Assembly: GCA_021784615.1 (NCBI GenBank)
Contig: JAJYHU010000091.1
Location: forward strand, 1 to 9,244
Direction of reading: 5' to 3'
DNA from: Acidobacteriota bacterium
GTDB taxonomy: Bacteria; Acidobacteriota; Terriglobia; UBA7540
DNA: 9,244 nucleotides
The translations under genes were made by a program, and so were the position numbers. Each line of letters starts with the position of its first letter. Positions within the stretch are counted from its first letter, which is position 1. This document shows positions 1 through 5,875 of the stretch, one piece after another. The notes beneath the pieces were generated by a model that saw only the letters and a list, made by a program, of their open reading frames with translations, did no database searches and was not told the origin of the DNA.

Positions 1-2
1 CA

Positions 3-68
3 GAGGCCGAGTCGCCCCCCAATTTGCAACTAGACCTGCTGCTGGCCTGGGAGTCGTACAAAATATGA
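3..68 (+). CDS. Possible C-terminal end of an upstream gene (partial)
   Basis: Frame 3 is open from the left edge to a TGA at 66-68 and reads as 21 codons ending in LLLAWESYKI. The residue mix (a Leu-rich amphipathic stretch ending in a charged/aromatic tail) looks like a real protein C-terminus, and the stop lies 24 bases before the -35 box of the his promoter, as expected for an upstream gene. The fragment is too short to recognise a family. A second frame is also open here until about position 116, so the choice of frame is a guess. Confidence 0.3.
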   Translation, partial: EAESPPNLQLDLLLAWESYKI

Positions 69-92
69 GGAAAGTCCTGGTAATTTTGCTTA

Positions 93-121
93 TTGACAGA
101 TCGCACCAGCCGGCATAAAGT
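93..121 (+). promoter_or_regulatory. Predicted sigma-70-type promoter of the his operon
   Basis: A perfect -35 box TTGACA lies at 93-98, followed by exactly 17 bases and a -10 box TAAAGT at 116-121 (4 of 6 matches to TATAAT). Transcription should start near 127-129, only about 5 bases before the ATG of the leader peptide at 133, so the leader ORF would be translated from an almost leaderless 5' end. The position just upstream of the attenuator supports the call. It is a sequence match only; the start site is not measured. Confidence 0.75.
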
Positions 122-132
122 AAAAGATTCAT

Positions 133-204
133 ATGCTATTCACACTGGCACATCACCATCACCATTCGGGCCACAGGGTATGGTGTCAGTGGGTGCTGGC
201 GTAA
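133..204 (+). CDS. hisL: His operon leader peptide (hisL-type)
   Basis: This 23-codon ORF runs from ATG at 133 to TAA at 202-204. Its first six codons encode MLFTLA, then come five consecutive His codons (151-165), Ser-Gly, a sixth His codon (172-174), and a tail with two Trp codons before Leu-Ala-stop. Such His-codon runs are the sensor of his attenuators: when charged tRNA-His is scarce the ribosome stalls on them. The peptide itself probably has no function after synthesis. No strong Shine-Dalgarno is visible (only a purine-rich AAAAGA at 122-127), and the predicted transcription start is very near the ATG. The surrounding RNA folds (143-259) are placed exactly as needed for ribosome-dependent attenuation, which makes a chance His run very unlikely. 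Confidence 0.93.
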   Translation: MLFTLAHHHHHSGHRVWCQWVLA

Positions 205-259
205 CAGCTCGCAAGATCGGAATCAGTTAGAGCCCGCTGACAAGTTAGGTTGGCGGGTT
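143..259 (+). promoter_or_regulatory. Histidine transcription attenuator (1:2, 2:3, 3:4 hairpins)
   Basis: Three mutually exclusive pairings can be read directly. Segment 1 (143-151, CACTGGCAC) pairs with segment 2 (183-191, GTGTCAGTG): 9 bp, one G-U. Segment 2, extended to 184-194, pairs with segment 3 (232-242): 11 bp, two G-U. Segment 3 (231-240) pairs with segment 4 (250-259): the terminator. The His codons (151-165) begin inside segment 1. Inferred logic: a ribosome stalled on His codons covers segment 1, so 2:3 forms and RNA polymerase reads into hisI. A ribosome that reaches the stop at 202-204 covers segment 2, so 3:4 forms and transcription ends. Without translation, 1:2 forms and again allows 3:4. 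This is the same architecture as the enterobacterial his and trp attenuators. Folding energies were not computed. Confidence 0.92.
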
Positions 260-268
260 TTTTATTTT
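231..268 (+). terminator. Intrinsic terminator of the his attenuator
   Basis: AGCCCGCTGA (231-240) pairs with TTGGCGGGTT (250-259) in a 10-bp stem; three of the pairs are G-U, and the core CCCGC/GCGGG is perfect. The loop is 9 bases. A T-rich run from 258 to 268, broken by one A at 264, follows directly. The hisI Shine-Dalgarno starts at 269, one base after the T tract. Its left arm is the same segment that pairs in the antiterminator. Confidence 0.92.
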
Positions 269-283
269 AGGGAGCATAAAAGC

Positions 284-658
284 ATGGAATTGAAACTTGA
301 AGGCGGGTTAATCCCCGCTATTGTGCAGGATAAGGGCACCGGAGACGTGCTGATGCTGGGGTATATGAACGATCAGGCTTTCCGGCGGACGTTGGACACT
401 GGATACGTCACTTTCTACAGCCGCAGCCGGCAGAAACTGTGGACCAAGGGGGAAACCTCCGGCCACAAGCTCCGCGTCCACGAAGTCCGGGTTGATTGCG
501 ACAAGGACGCCCTGCTGATTCAGGCGGAGCTCGCCGGGCCTGGCTGTTGCCACATGGGTTACCGGTCCTGCTTTTTCCGCAAAGTTACCCCGCAGGGCGA
601 GGAAACGGTCGGCCGGCAGGAATTCAATCCCGATGAAGTTTACGGCAGTTCGAAATAG
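284..658 (+). CDS. hisI: Phosphoribosyl-AMP cyclohydrolase, HisI (monofunctional)
   Basis: Cytoplasmic enzyme that opens the adenine ring of phosphoribosyl-AMP to give ProFAR, the third step of histidine synthesis. The 124-aa protein covers the whole PRA-CH family: LMLGYMN near residue 23, WTKGETSGH at 53-61, the metal-site DCDKD at 71-75, then GPGCCHMG and SCF. Asp71/73/75 are the expected Mg ligands, and Cys72, Cys88 or Cys89, and Cys96 the expected Zn ligands. The protein ends soon after this domain, so no HisE (pyrophosphohydrolase) domain is fused, unlike enterobacterial HisIE. The start is set by AGGGAG at 269-274, 9 bases before ATG. It is the first structural gene after the attenuator; hisG starts 11 bases after its stop. 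Confidence 0.96.
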   Translation: MELKLEGGLIPAIVQDKGTGDVLMLGYMNDQAFRRTLDTGYVTFYSRSRQKLWTKGETSGHKLRVHEVRVDCDKDALLIQAELAGPGCCHMGYRSCFFRKVTPQGEETVGRQEFNPDEVYGSSK

Positions 659-669
659 GAGAAGAACGC

Positions 670-1542
670 ATGAAGTTGAAGTTAGGAATACCGAAGGGAA
701 GCCTTCAAGAAGCTTCCTTGCAATTGTTTCGGCGGGCGGGCTATGAGATCACCGTGAACTCGCGTTCTTATTTCCCGGTCATCGACGATGAGGAAATCGA
801 GTGCATGCTGATCCGCGCTCAGGAAATGGCGCGCTACGTCGAGGACGGCGTGCTTGACGCTGGCATCACCGGCCGCGACTGGATCATGGAGAACAATGAG
901 GCTGCGGTGGTCGAAGTTGCTGACCTGATCTACGCCAAGCACACTTTCGGAAAGGTCCGGTGGGTTCTGGCAGTCCCCGAAGAATCAGATATTCACAGTG
1001 TAAAGGACCTGGAAGGCAAGGTGGTTGCAACGGAACTCGTTAACGTCACCAAGCGCTATCTCGATCAGAACGGCGTCCACGCCAAGGTGGAATTTTCCTG
1101 GGGCGCGACGGAGGTCAAGCCTCCGGTTCTCGCGGACGCCATCGTCGAGGTTACGGAAACCGGATCGTCGCTGCGGGCGAACGGCCTGCGCATTGTAGAA
1201 GACGTTCTTGAATCGAACACGAAATTCATTGTCAATCCGGATGCGTGGAAGGAATCGTGGAAGCGCCAAAAAGTGGAAACGCTCGTCATGTTGCTGAAAG
1301 GCGCTATTGACGCCGCCGGGAAAGTGGGGTTGATGTTGAACGTGCGGCGCCAGGATTTGCAGACGGTGCTCGATGTGCTGCCGGCCTTGAAGCGTCCCAC
1401 CATTTCCGATTTGAGCGATTCCGATTGGGTGGCCGTCAACACCGTGATTGAGGAGAGAACGTCGCGGGAAATTATTCCCCGGCTGAAGGCGGCGAACGCC
1501 CAGGGCATCGTCGAGTATCCGCTGAATAAGATCGTCGTCTAA
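670..1542 (+). CDS. hisG: ATP phosphoribosyltransferase, HisG (long form)
   Basis: Catalyses the committed step, joining PRPP and ATP to make phosphoribosyl-ATP. At 290 aa this is the long HisG type, which works without HisZ. The catalytic part starts with the LGIPKGSLQ signature and contains GVLDAGITGRDW near residue 60 and the phosphate-binding region DAIVEVTETGSSLRANGL near residues 157-174. The C-terminal ~80 residues match the ACT/PII-like regulatory domain of long HisG, including LPALKRPTISDLSDSDWVAV. In the long-form family this domain binds histidine and gives feedback inhibition, so this operon probably has control at both transcription and enzyme level. AGGAG at 657-661, overlapping the hisI stop, sits 8 bases before the ATG. 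Confidence 0.97.
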   Translation: MKLKLGIPKGSLQEASLQLFRRAGYEITVNSRSYFPVIDDEEIECMLIRAQEMARYVEDGVLDAGITGRDWIMENNEAAVVEVADLIYAKHTFGKVRWVLAVPEESDIHSVKDLEGKVVATELVNVTKRYLDQNGVHAKVEFSWGATEVKPPVLADAIVEVTETGSSLRANGLRIVEDVLESNTKFIVNPDAWKESWKRQKVETLVMLLKGAIDAAGKVGLMLNVRRQDLQTVLDVLPALKRPTISDLSDSDWVAVNTVIEERTSREIIPRLKAANAQGIVEYPLNKIVV

Positions 1543-1571
1543 GGCCCGGCGGGGGGGCGCAAAGTGCAATC

Positions 1572-2156
1572 ATGGCAAATCGAAGCACATGCATTTATTG
1601 CGGGTCGAGCCGCCAGTGCGACCCTGCGTATCTCGCAGCGGCGGAGCGCCTGGGGCGCGTGCTCGCCCGGAACAACCATACGGTTGTCTACGGCGGAGGT
1701 GCGTCGGGCTCCATGGGCAAGCTCGCGGAAGGCGCGCTCGCTGAGCGCGGCCGCGTGATCGGCGTGATCCCGGAATTCATGGTCAAGATCGAATGGGCCA
1801 ATCCGCGCATCACCGAGACCATTGTGGTGCAAGACATGCACGAGCGCAAAAGGCGCATGATGGATCTGGCGGATGCGGTTGTGGCGCTGCCCGGCGGCTC
1901 CGGGACCCTGGATGAACTGATGGAAGCCATCACCTGGAAGCGGCTGGGGCTCTTTCTTGGGCCCATCGTGATCCTCAACACGCGGTCTTTCTACCAGCCT
2001 CTCATCCGGCTGCTCGACCAGTGCATCGGCCAGCGCTTTATGGATTCAAGGCACGCGCGGATGTGGACGGTGGTTCAGGAACCCGAGGAAGTGCTCGAAG
2101 CTATTGAAGCCGCCGAACCCTGGAGCGAAGATTGCCGCAAGTTTGCGGCATTATGA
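1572..2156 (+). CDS. LOG-family protein (cytokinin riboside 5'-monophosphate phosphoribohydrolase-like)
   Basis: A 194-aa Rossmann-like protein of the LOG/TIGR00730 family. Visible hallmarks are the N-terminal CIYCGSS (7-13), VYGGGASGSMG (39-49), MHERKRRM (89-96) and the nucleotide-binding/catalytic PGGSGTLDE (107-115). Characterised members cleave the N-glycosidic bond of AMP or cytokinin nucleotides, giving free base and ribose 5-phosphate. Both active-site motifs are intact, so it is probably a working enzyme. It lies 29 bases after hisG and 52 before hisD on the same strand, so it is probably co-transcribed. It is not a histidine pathway enzyme; why it sits here is unknown, though AMP-like ribotides are handled by the neighbouring steps. 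The Shine-Dalgarno is weak; the start is chosen because the family motif begins a few residues later. Confidence 0.9.
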   Translation: MANRSTCIYCGSSRQCDPAYLAAAERLGRVLARNNHTVVYGGGASGSMGKLAEGALAERGRVIGVIPEFMVKIEWANPRITETIVVQDMHERKRRMMDLADAVVALPGGSGTLDELMEAITWKRLGLFLGPIVILNTRSFYQPLIRLLDQCIGQRFMDSRHARMWTVVQEPEEVLEAIEAAEPWSEDCRKFAAL

Positions 2157-2208
2157 GAAATCCTTGAAGCGGCGCGGATGGCGCGCGCTCCGAGCTTAAG
2201 GCAAATTG

Positions 2209-3498
2209 ATGATTCCCATATTTCGCAGTACGGATTCTCGATCGATGGAGCGCCTGGTGCGCTCCCACGGCGCTGAGCTTAAGAAAGCGGAGGCGATCGC
2301 CCGGCGCATTCTCGGCGACGTTCGCCGCCGCGGCGACCGCGCGCTCGAGGACTGGACGCTGAGGCTGGACGGGATCGATCTTGGGCGCGACGGGATTACC
2401 ATCAAGCGGGCGGAAGTGGCAAAAGCTCACCGCCGGGTTTCGCGGGAATTTACGAAAGCCGTCGAGATTGCCGCGCGCAACGTCCGCCGGACCGCGGAAC
2501 GGCAATTGCCCCAGGCCTGGAAGCTGGCGGAACGATCCGGCATTAAAATCAGCCAGATTGTGCGGCCGCTCGCTAGCGTTGCGTGTTATGTTCCCGGCGG
2601 CCGCTTCCCTCTGCCCTCCACGGTTTTGATGAGCGTGATTCCTGCGCAAGTAGCGGGCGTGGGTGACATCATGATCACTTCGCCGCGCCCGGCGCCGGCA
2701 GTCCTGGTGGCGGCGGACCTGCTGGGGGTCAAAAAGATTTTCCGGCTGGGTGGCGCGCAGGCCATCGCCGCTTTCGCCTACGGAACGGAAAGCGTGCCGC
2801 GCGCCGACAAGATTGTCGGACCCGGAAATCGCTACGTGGCTGCGGCCAAGAAGTTGGTGGCCGGAGAGTGCGGCATCGATTTCGTCGCGGGCCCCACGGA
2901 ACTTGTAGTCGCTGGATCAAAAGGCCACCCTGCCTGGATCGCCGCTGACCTGGTGGCCCAGGCCGAGCACGATCTTGACGCCGTGGCCATTTTCATCACG
3001 CCTTCGCAAAAGCTGGCGCTCAGCGTCCAAGCTGCGGTGGGCAAGGTGCTGGAACAGCTTCCTGCGCCCGAGCTTGCGGGCAAGGCTCTCGACCAAAATG
3101 GCGCGATCGTGATCACTCGCGATCTTGATGAAACGATGGATCTGGTCAATGCCTTTGCTCCTGAGCATCTGACGCTGCTCGCCGATGCGGCGAAGCGGCT
3201 TGGCCAGGTTCGAGCCGCGGGCTCGATCTTTTTGAATGATTCAAGCCCTGTGGCGGCTGGCGATTACGCTTCCGGACCCAATCACATTTTGCCGACGGCG
3301 GGCGCGGCGCGGCTGACCGGCGGACTGAGCGCTGCCGATTTTGTGAAGACCATTTCAGTTCAGGAACTGAGCCTTCCAGGCCTTGCAGGGCTGCGCAAGT
3401 CCATTGTGACGCTTGCCCGAACGGAGGGCCTGGAAGCCCACGCTCATTCCATTGAAACGAGGTTCAAAGTTCATGGTGCGACCCCGAAGGGCCGTTGA
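2209..3498 (+). CDS. hisD: Histidinol dehydrogenase, HisD
   Basis: NAD-dependent zinc enzyme that oxidises L-histidinol twice to L-histidine, the last two steps of the pathway. Length 429 aa is typical. Conserved features seen: GPGNRYVAAAKKLVAGECGID with the following FVAGPTE, the Zn ligands Gln251 and His254 (in AQAEHD), Asp352 (AAGDYASGPNHILPT) and His411 (LEAHAHS), and the catalytic Glu319-His320 pair in FAPEHLTLL. No key residue is missing. A TTG at 2206 is also in frame, but ATG at 2209 with TAAGG at 2197-2201 (7-base spacing) is the better start. The 3' end overlaps hisC by 26 bases. Confidence 0.97.
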   Translation: MIPIFRSTDSRSMERLVRSHGAELKKAEAIARRILGDVRRRGDRALEDWTLRLDGIDLGRDGITIKRAEVAKAHRRVSREFTKAVEIAARNVRRTAERQLPQAWKLAERSGIKISQIVRPLASVACYVPGGRFPLPSTVLMSVIPAQVAGVGDIMITSPRPAPAVLVAADLLGVKKIFRLGGAQAIAAFAYGTESVPRADKIVGPGNRYVAAAKKLVAGECGIDFVAGPTELVVAGSKGHPAWIAADLVAQAEHDLDAVAIFITPSQKLALSVQAAVGKVLEQLPAPELAGKALDQNGAIVITRDLDETMDLVNAFAPEHLTLLADAAKRLGQVRAAGSIFLNDSSPVAAGDYASGPNHILPTAGAARLTGGLSAADFVKTISVQELSLPGLAGLRKSIVTLARTEGLEAHAHSIETRFKVHGATPKGR

Positions 3499-4597
3499 GC
3501 GCCTGAAGCCTTACCGTCCTCCGCGTGAAGGGCGGGGCGGAAAACTGCGGCTCGATTTCAACGAGAACACGGTGGGATGTCCGGCGGGCGTTATTCGCGC
3601 TTTGCGGCGTGCGCTGAACCCTGACGCGCTGTCGCGTTATCCCGAGTACGAAGACTCAAAGAATGTTCTCGCGAAGTTCTTTAATGTCGCCGAGGATGAA
3701 CTGCTGCTGGCGAACGGCACCGACGACGCCATCAAAATGATTTGCGATACGTTCGTGAATCCCGGCGATCATCTGGTGGTTCCGGCGCCCACGTTCCCGG
3801 TGTATGAATTCTTCCACAGCGTTGCCGGGGGCCGAACAACCCAGGTGCGCTATGACGAGAAGTTTCACCTTTCTGCCAAGCGTCTGCTCGCTGCCGTCAC
3901 CAAGCGCACGCGCTGGATCGCCATTGCCAGCCCGAACAATCCCACCGGAACCACGCTCGCAAAGAGCGACCTGCGCGCCTTGCTGAAAGGAGCGCCCGAT
4001 ACGATTATTCTGGTGGATGAGGCTTACCAGGATTTTTCAGGAGAAACGGTTCTGCCCTGGATCAGGAAATATCCGAACCTGGTGGTGACGCGAACTTTCT
4101 CGAAAGCGTTTGGCCTGGCGGCGCTGCGCCTGGGTTGTATTCTGACGAATGCCGCACTTGCGGAGCCCATGCGCCGCTCGCAAAATCCCTTTGCAGTTAA
4201 TTCCCTGGCGCTGGCCGGCGCTCTTGAGGCAATTCAGCACACGGATTCTGTTGCCCGTTATGTTGAAGAGGTCCGCGCCAACCGGGCGGAATTCTGCCGC
4301 TATCTCGACAGCATCGGAATTCCTTACGTGCCCAGCCGCTCGAATTTTGTCCTGACGCGCGTCGGCCCCAAGGCTCCAGAAATCGCGCTACGCCTGCGGG
4401 AGCAAAAAATCCTGGTGCGCGACTGGAGCTATGATCCGCGCTTGAAAGGCTACCTGCGTTTTACGATCGGCACCACGGTCCAGATGCGCCGCCTGCTGAA
4501 GGGGCTTGCCAAGTTCCAGAGCATGCTGGAATCGCAGAATGGCTCGCACGCCTGGAAGAACTTTGTGACTTACTCCTCAACAGGATGGTTCTCATGA
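3473..4597 (+). CDS. hisC: Histidinol-phosphate aminotransferase, HisC
   Basis: PLP-dependent fold-type I aminotransferase that converts imidazole acetol phosphate plus glutamate to L-histidinol phosphate. The 374-aa sequence shows LDFNENTVG near the N-terminus, SPNNPTG (153-159), VDEAYQDF with Asp182 and Tyr185, and the PLP lysine Lys211 in TFSKAFGLAALRLG with Arg219 downstream. The ATG at 3473 lies inside the end of hisD, with ACGAGG at 3457-3462 ten bases upstream; an in-frame ATG at 3413 would add 20 residues not expected of the family. The last ~25 residues, ending YSSTGWFS, extend past the conserved fold and fill the sequence up to the hisB start. Other class I/II aminotransferases look similar, but the his context makes HisC secure. 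Confidence 0.95.
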   Translation: MVRPRRAVERLKPYRPPREGRGGKLRLDFNENTVGCPAGVIRALRRALNPDALSRYPEYEDSKNVLAKFFNVAEDELLLANGTDDAIKMICDTFVNPGDHLVVPAPTFPVYEFFHSVAGGRTTQVRYDEKFHLSAKRLLAAVTKRTRWIAIASPNNPTGTTLAKSDLRALLKGAPDTIILVDEAYQDFSGETVLPWIRKYPNLVVTRTFSKAFGLAALRLGCILTNAALAEPMRRSQNPFAVNSLALAGALEAIQHTDSVARYVEEVRANRAEFCRYLDSIGIPYVPSRSNFVLTRVGPKAPEIALRLREQKILVRDWSYDPRLKGYLRFTIGTTVQMRRLLKGLAKFQSMLESQNGSHAWKNFVTYSSTGWFS

Positions 4598-5187
4598 AAG
4601 GGCGCGCCGCGACGCTGGACCGCAAAACCACGGAAACGAATATCGAGATCCGCCTCGAAATCGACGGGCAGGGCCGCTACAACGTTTCCACCGGCATCCG
4701 CTTTCTCGACCACATGCTGGAGCTTTTCACGCGGCACGGCGGCTTTGATCTCGATCTCCGCGCGCGCGGCGACCTGGACGTGGACCAGCACCACACGGTG
4801 GAAGACGTGGGCATCGCGCTGGGCGAGGCTTTCCGCACGGCGCTCGGCTCGAAGAAAGGGATCAACCGGGCGGGCTACTTTGTGATGCCGATGGATGAGA
4901 CGCTGGCGCTAGCCGCAATCGACCTGAGCGGCCGGCCTTACCTGGTGCTCAATGTAGCCATCCGCGCCCGGCGCGTCGGCGACTTGCAAACCGAACTGCT
5001 GGAGGACTTTTTCCAGGGCTTTGCCACTAGCCTCAAGGCGAACGTGCATCTGAAGCTTGCCTACGGCCGCTCCAGCCACCACGGGGTGGAAGCGCTGTTC
5101 AAAGCTTTTGCGCGCGCCTTGCGCTATGCCTGCTCGCGCGACGCGCGGCTAAAGCGCCAGCTTCCGTCCACCAAAGGACTCCTATGA
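4594..5187 (+). CDS. hisB: Imidazoleglycerol-phosphate dehydratase, HisB (monofunctional)
   Basis: Mn-dependent enzyme that dehydrates imidazole glycerol phosphate to imidazole acetol phosphate. The 197-aa protein is the single-domain IGPD: FLDHMLELFTRHGGFDL near residue 37, metal-binding HHTVED at 66-71 and HHGVE at 162-166, both in the family's HHxxE form. There is no N-terminal HAD phosphatase domain, so histidinol-phosphate phosphatase is not supplied here, unlike the enterobacterial bifunctional HisB. The start at 4594 overlaps the hisC stop as ATGA and has AGGA at 4582-4585, 8 bases upstream. The in-frame ATG at 4585 is less likely because it begins inside that Shine-Dalgarno. Confidence 0.96.
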   Translation: MKGRAATLDRKTTETNIEIRLEIDGQGRYNVSTGIRFLDHMLELFTRHGGFDLDLRARGDLDVDQHHTVEDVGIALGEAFRTALGSKKGINRAGYFVMPMDETLALAAIDLSGRPYLVLNVAIRARRVGDLQTELLEDFFQGFATSLKANVHLKLAYGRSSHHGVEALFKAFARALRYACSRDARLKRQLPSTKGLL

Positions 5188-5777
5188 TCGGCGTCATCGA
5201 TTACGGAGCCGGAAACGTCGGCTCCGTGCTGAGATCTGTCGAGTACCTGGGCTTCCCGGCTCGCGCCATCGCGGACGCGCAAGAACTGGCTGAGACCTCC
5301 AGAATCATTCTGCCGGGCCAGGGGCACTTTGGCTCGATGATGGCGAGCCTTCAGAAAAAAGAGATGATCGCCTCTCTGCGGAGCCAAATGGACTCCGGCA
5401 AGCCATTCTTGGGAATTTGTCTGGGCCTTCAGGCGCTCTATGAAGCCAGCGACGAAGCGCCGAACGCCGCCGGTTTTGGCCTGTTGCCGGGGCGCGTCAA
5501 GAGGTTCGAGGGAATTTTCAAAATCCCTCACCTGGGCTGGAACCAGTTGGAAATTCGCCGCCAGGAGGGGCTTTTCCGCGGGGTCGCGAACGGCAGCTTT
5601 GCCTACTTCTGCCACTCTTATTACGGGCCTGTCACCGCGGAAACAACCGCCATGACCGAGTACGGTCAAAGCTTCGCCGCCGCGATCGAGATCGGCTCGG
5701 TTGCGGCCGTGCAGTTCCACCCGGAAAAGTCCGGGGACGTGGGCTTGAAGGTTCTGGAAAATTTTTTGAAAGGGTAG
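5184..5777 (+). CDS. hisH: Imidazole glycerol phosphate synthase glutaminase subunit, HisH
   Basis: Class I glutamine amidotransferase that hydrolyses glutamine and passes ammonia through HisF to make imidazole glycerol phosphate and AICAR. Length is 197 aa. The N-terminus IDYGAGNVGSV is diagnostic; the triad is Cys79 in PFLGICLGLQ and His179/Glu181 in VQFHPEKSGDVG. The oxyanion-strand region reads LPGQGHFG, where PGVGAFG is usual. The ATG overlaps the hisB stop (ATGA), so translation is probably coupled. Its partner hisF is normally adjacent or close, but here an unrelated gene and two palindromes lie between them, leaving about 1,060 bases between hisH stop and hisF start. Confidence 0.96.
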   Translation: MIGVIDYGAGNVGSVLRSVEYLGFPARAIADAQELAETSRIILPGQGHFGSMMASLQKKEMIASLRSQMDSGKPFLGICLGLQALYEASDEAPNAAGFGLLPGRVKRFEGIFKIPHLGWNQLEIRRQEGLFRGVANGSFAYFCHSYYGPVTAETTAMTEYGQSFAAAIEIGSVAAVQFHPEKSGDVGLKVLENFLKG

Positions 5778-5787
5778 CCGTCGCCGG

Positions 5788-5808
5788 GCGGCGATCATAG
5801 ATCGCCGC
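5788..5808. repeat. Perfect 9-bp palindrome after hisH
   Basis: GCGGCGATC (5788-5796) and GATCGCCGC (5800-5808) are perfect reverse complements around a 3-base ATA loop. It begins 11 bases after the hisH stop and has no T run, so it is not a standard terminator. The compact GC-rich form with an ATA loop resembles REP-like intergenic palindromes, but genome copy number cannot be seen here. It could also act as an mRNA-stabilising hairpin at the 3' end of hisH. Confidence 0.75.
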
Positions 5809-5821
5809 TACAGCTATGTAG

Positions 5822-5854
5822 TGCAGACCGCCGTCTTCGCGGTCTGCAGCTTTT
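5822..5854 (+). repeat. Perfect 10-bp palindrome with short T run (repeat or weak terminator)
   Basis: TGCAGACCGC (5822-5831) pairs perfectly with GCGGTCTGCA (5839-5848) around a 7-base loop, followed by GC and TTTT at 5851-5854. The stem is strong but the T run is short and offset by two bases, so it could be a weak or partial terminator between hisH and the next gene, or a REP-like palindrome. It lies 13 bases after the first palindrome and 21 bases before the ATG of the inserted gene. Confidence 0.65.
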
Positions 5855-5875
5855 ACCTGAAAGAGGAGTGGCCGA

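Noticed and set aside
78..86. Extended -10-like TGGTAATTT as an alternative promoter
   Set aside because: No acceptable -35 box at the right distance (position 58-63 is A-rich only), while TTGACA-17-TAAAGT lies just downstream.
151..165. CATCACCATCACCAT resembles a vector-encoded His tag, raising the idea of contamination
   Set aside because: The His codons sit in a short ORF wrapped by three matching attenuator stems, with a promoter before and the his operon after; this is a natural leader.
5124..5798. Long minus-strand open frame of 224 codons opposite hisH
   Set aside because: It mirrors the codon structure of hisH in GC-rich DNA, is rich in Arg/His/Ala without family motifs, and hisH is certain. 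The same holds for minus-strand frames opposite hisG, hisD, hisF and hisA.
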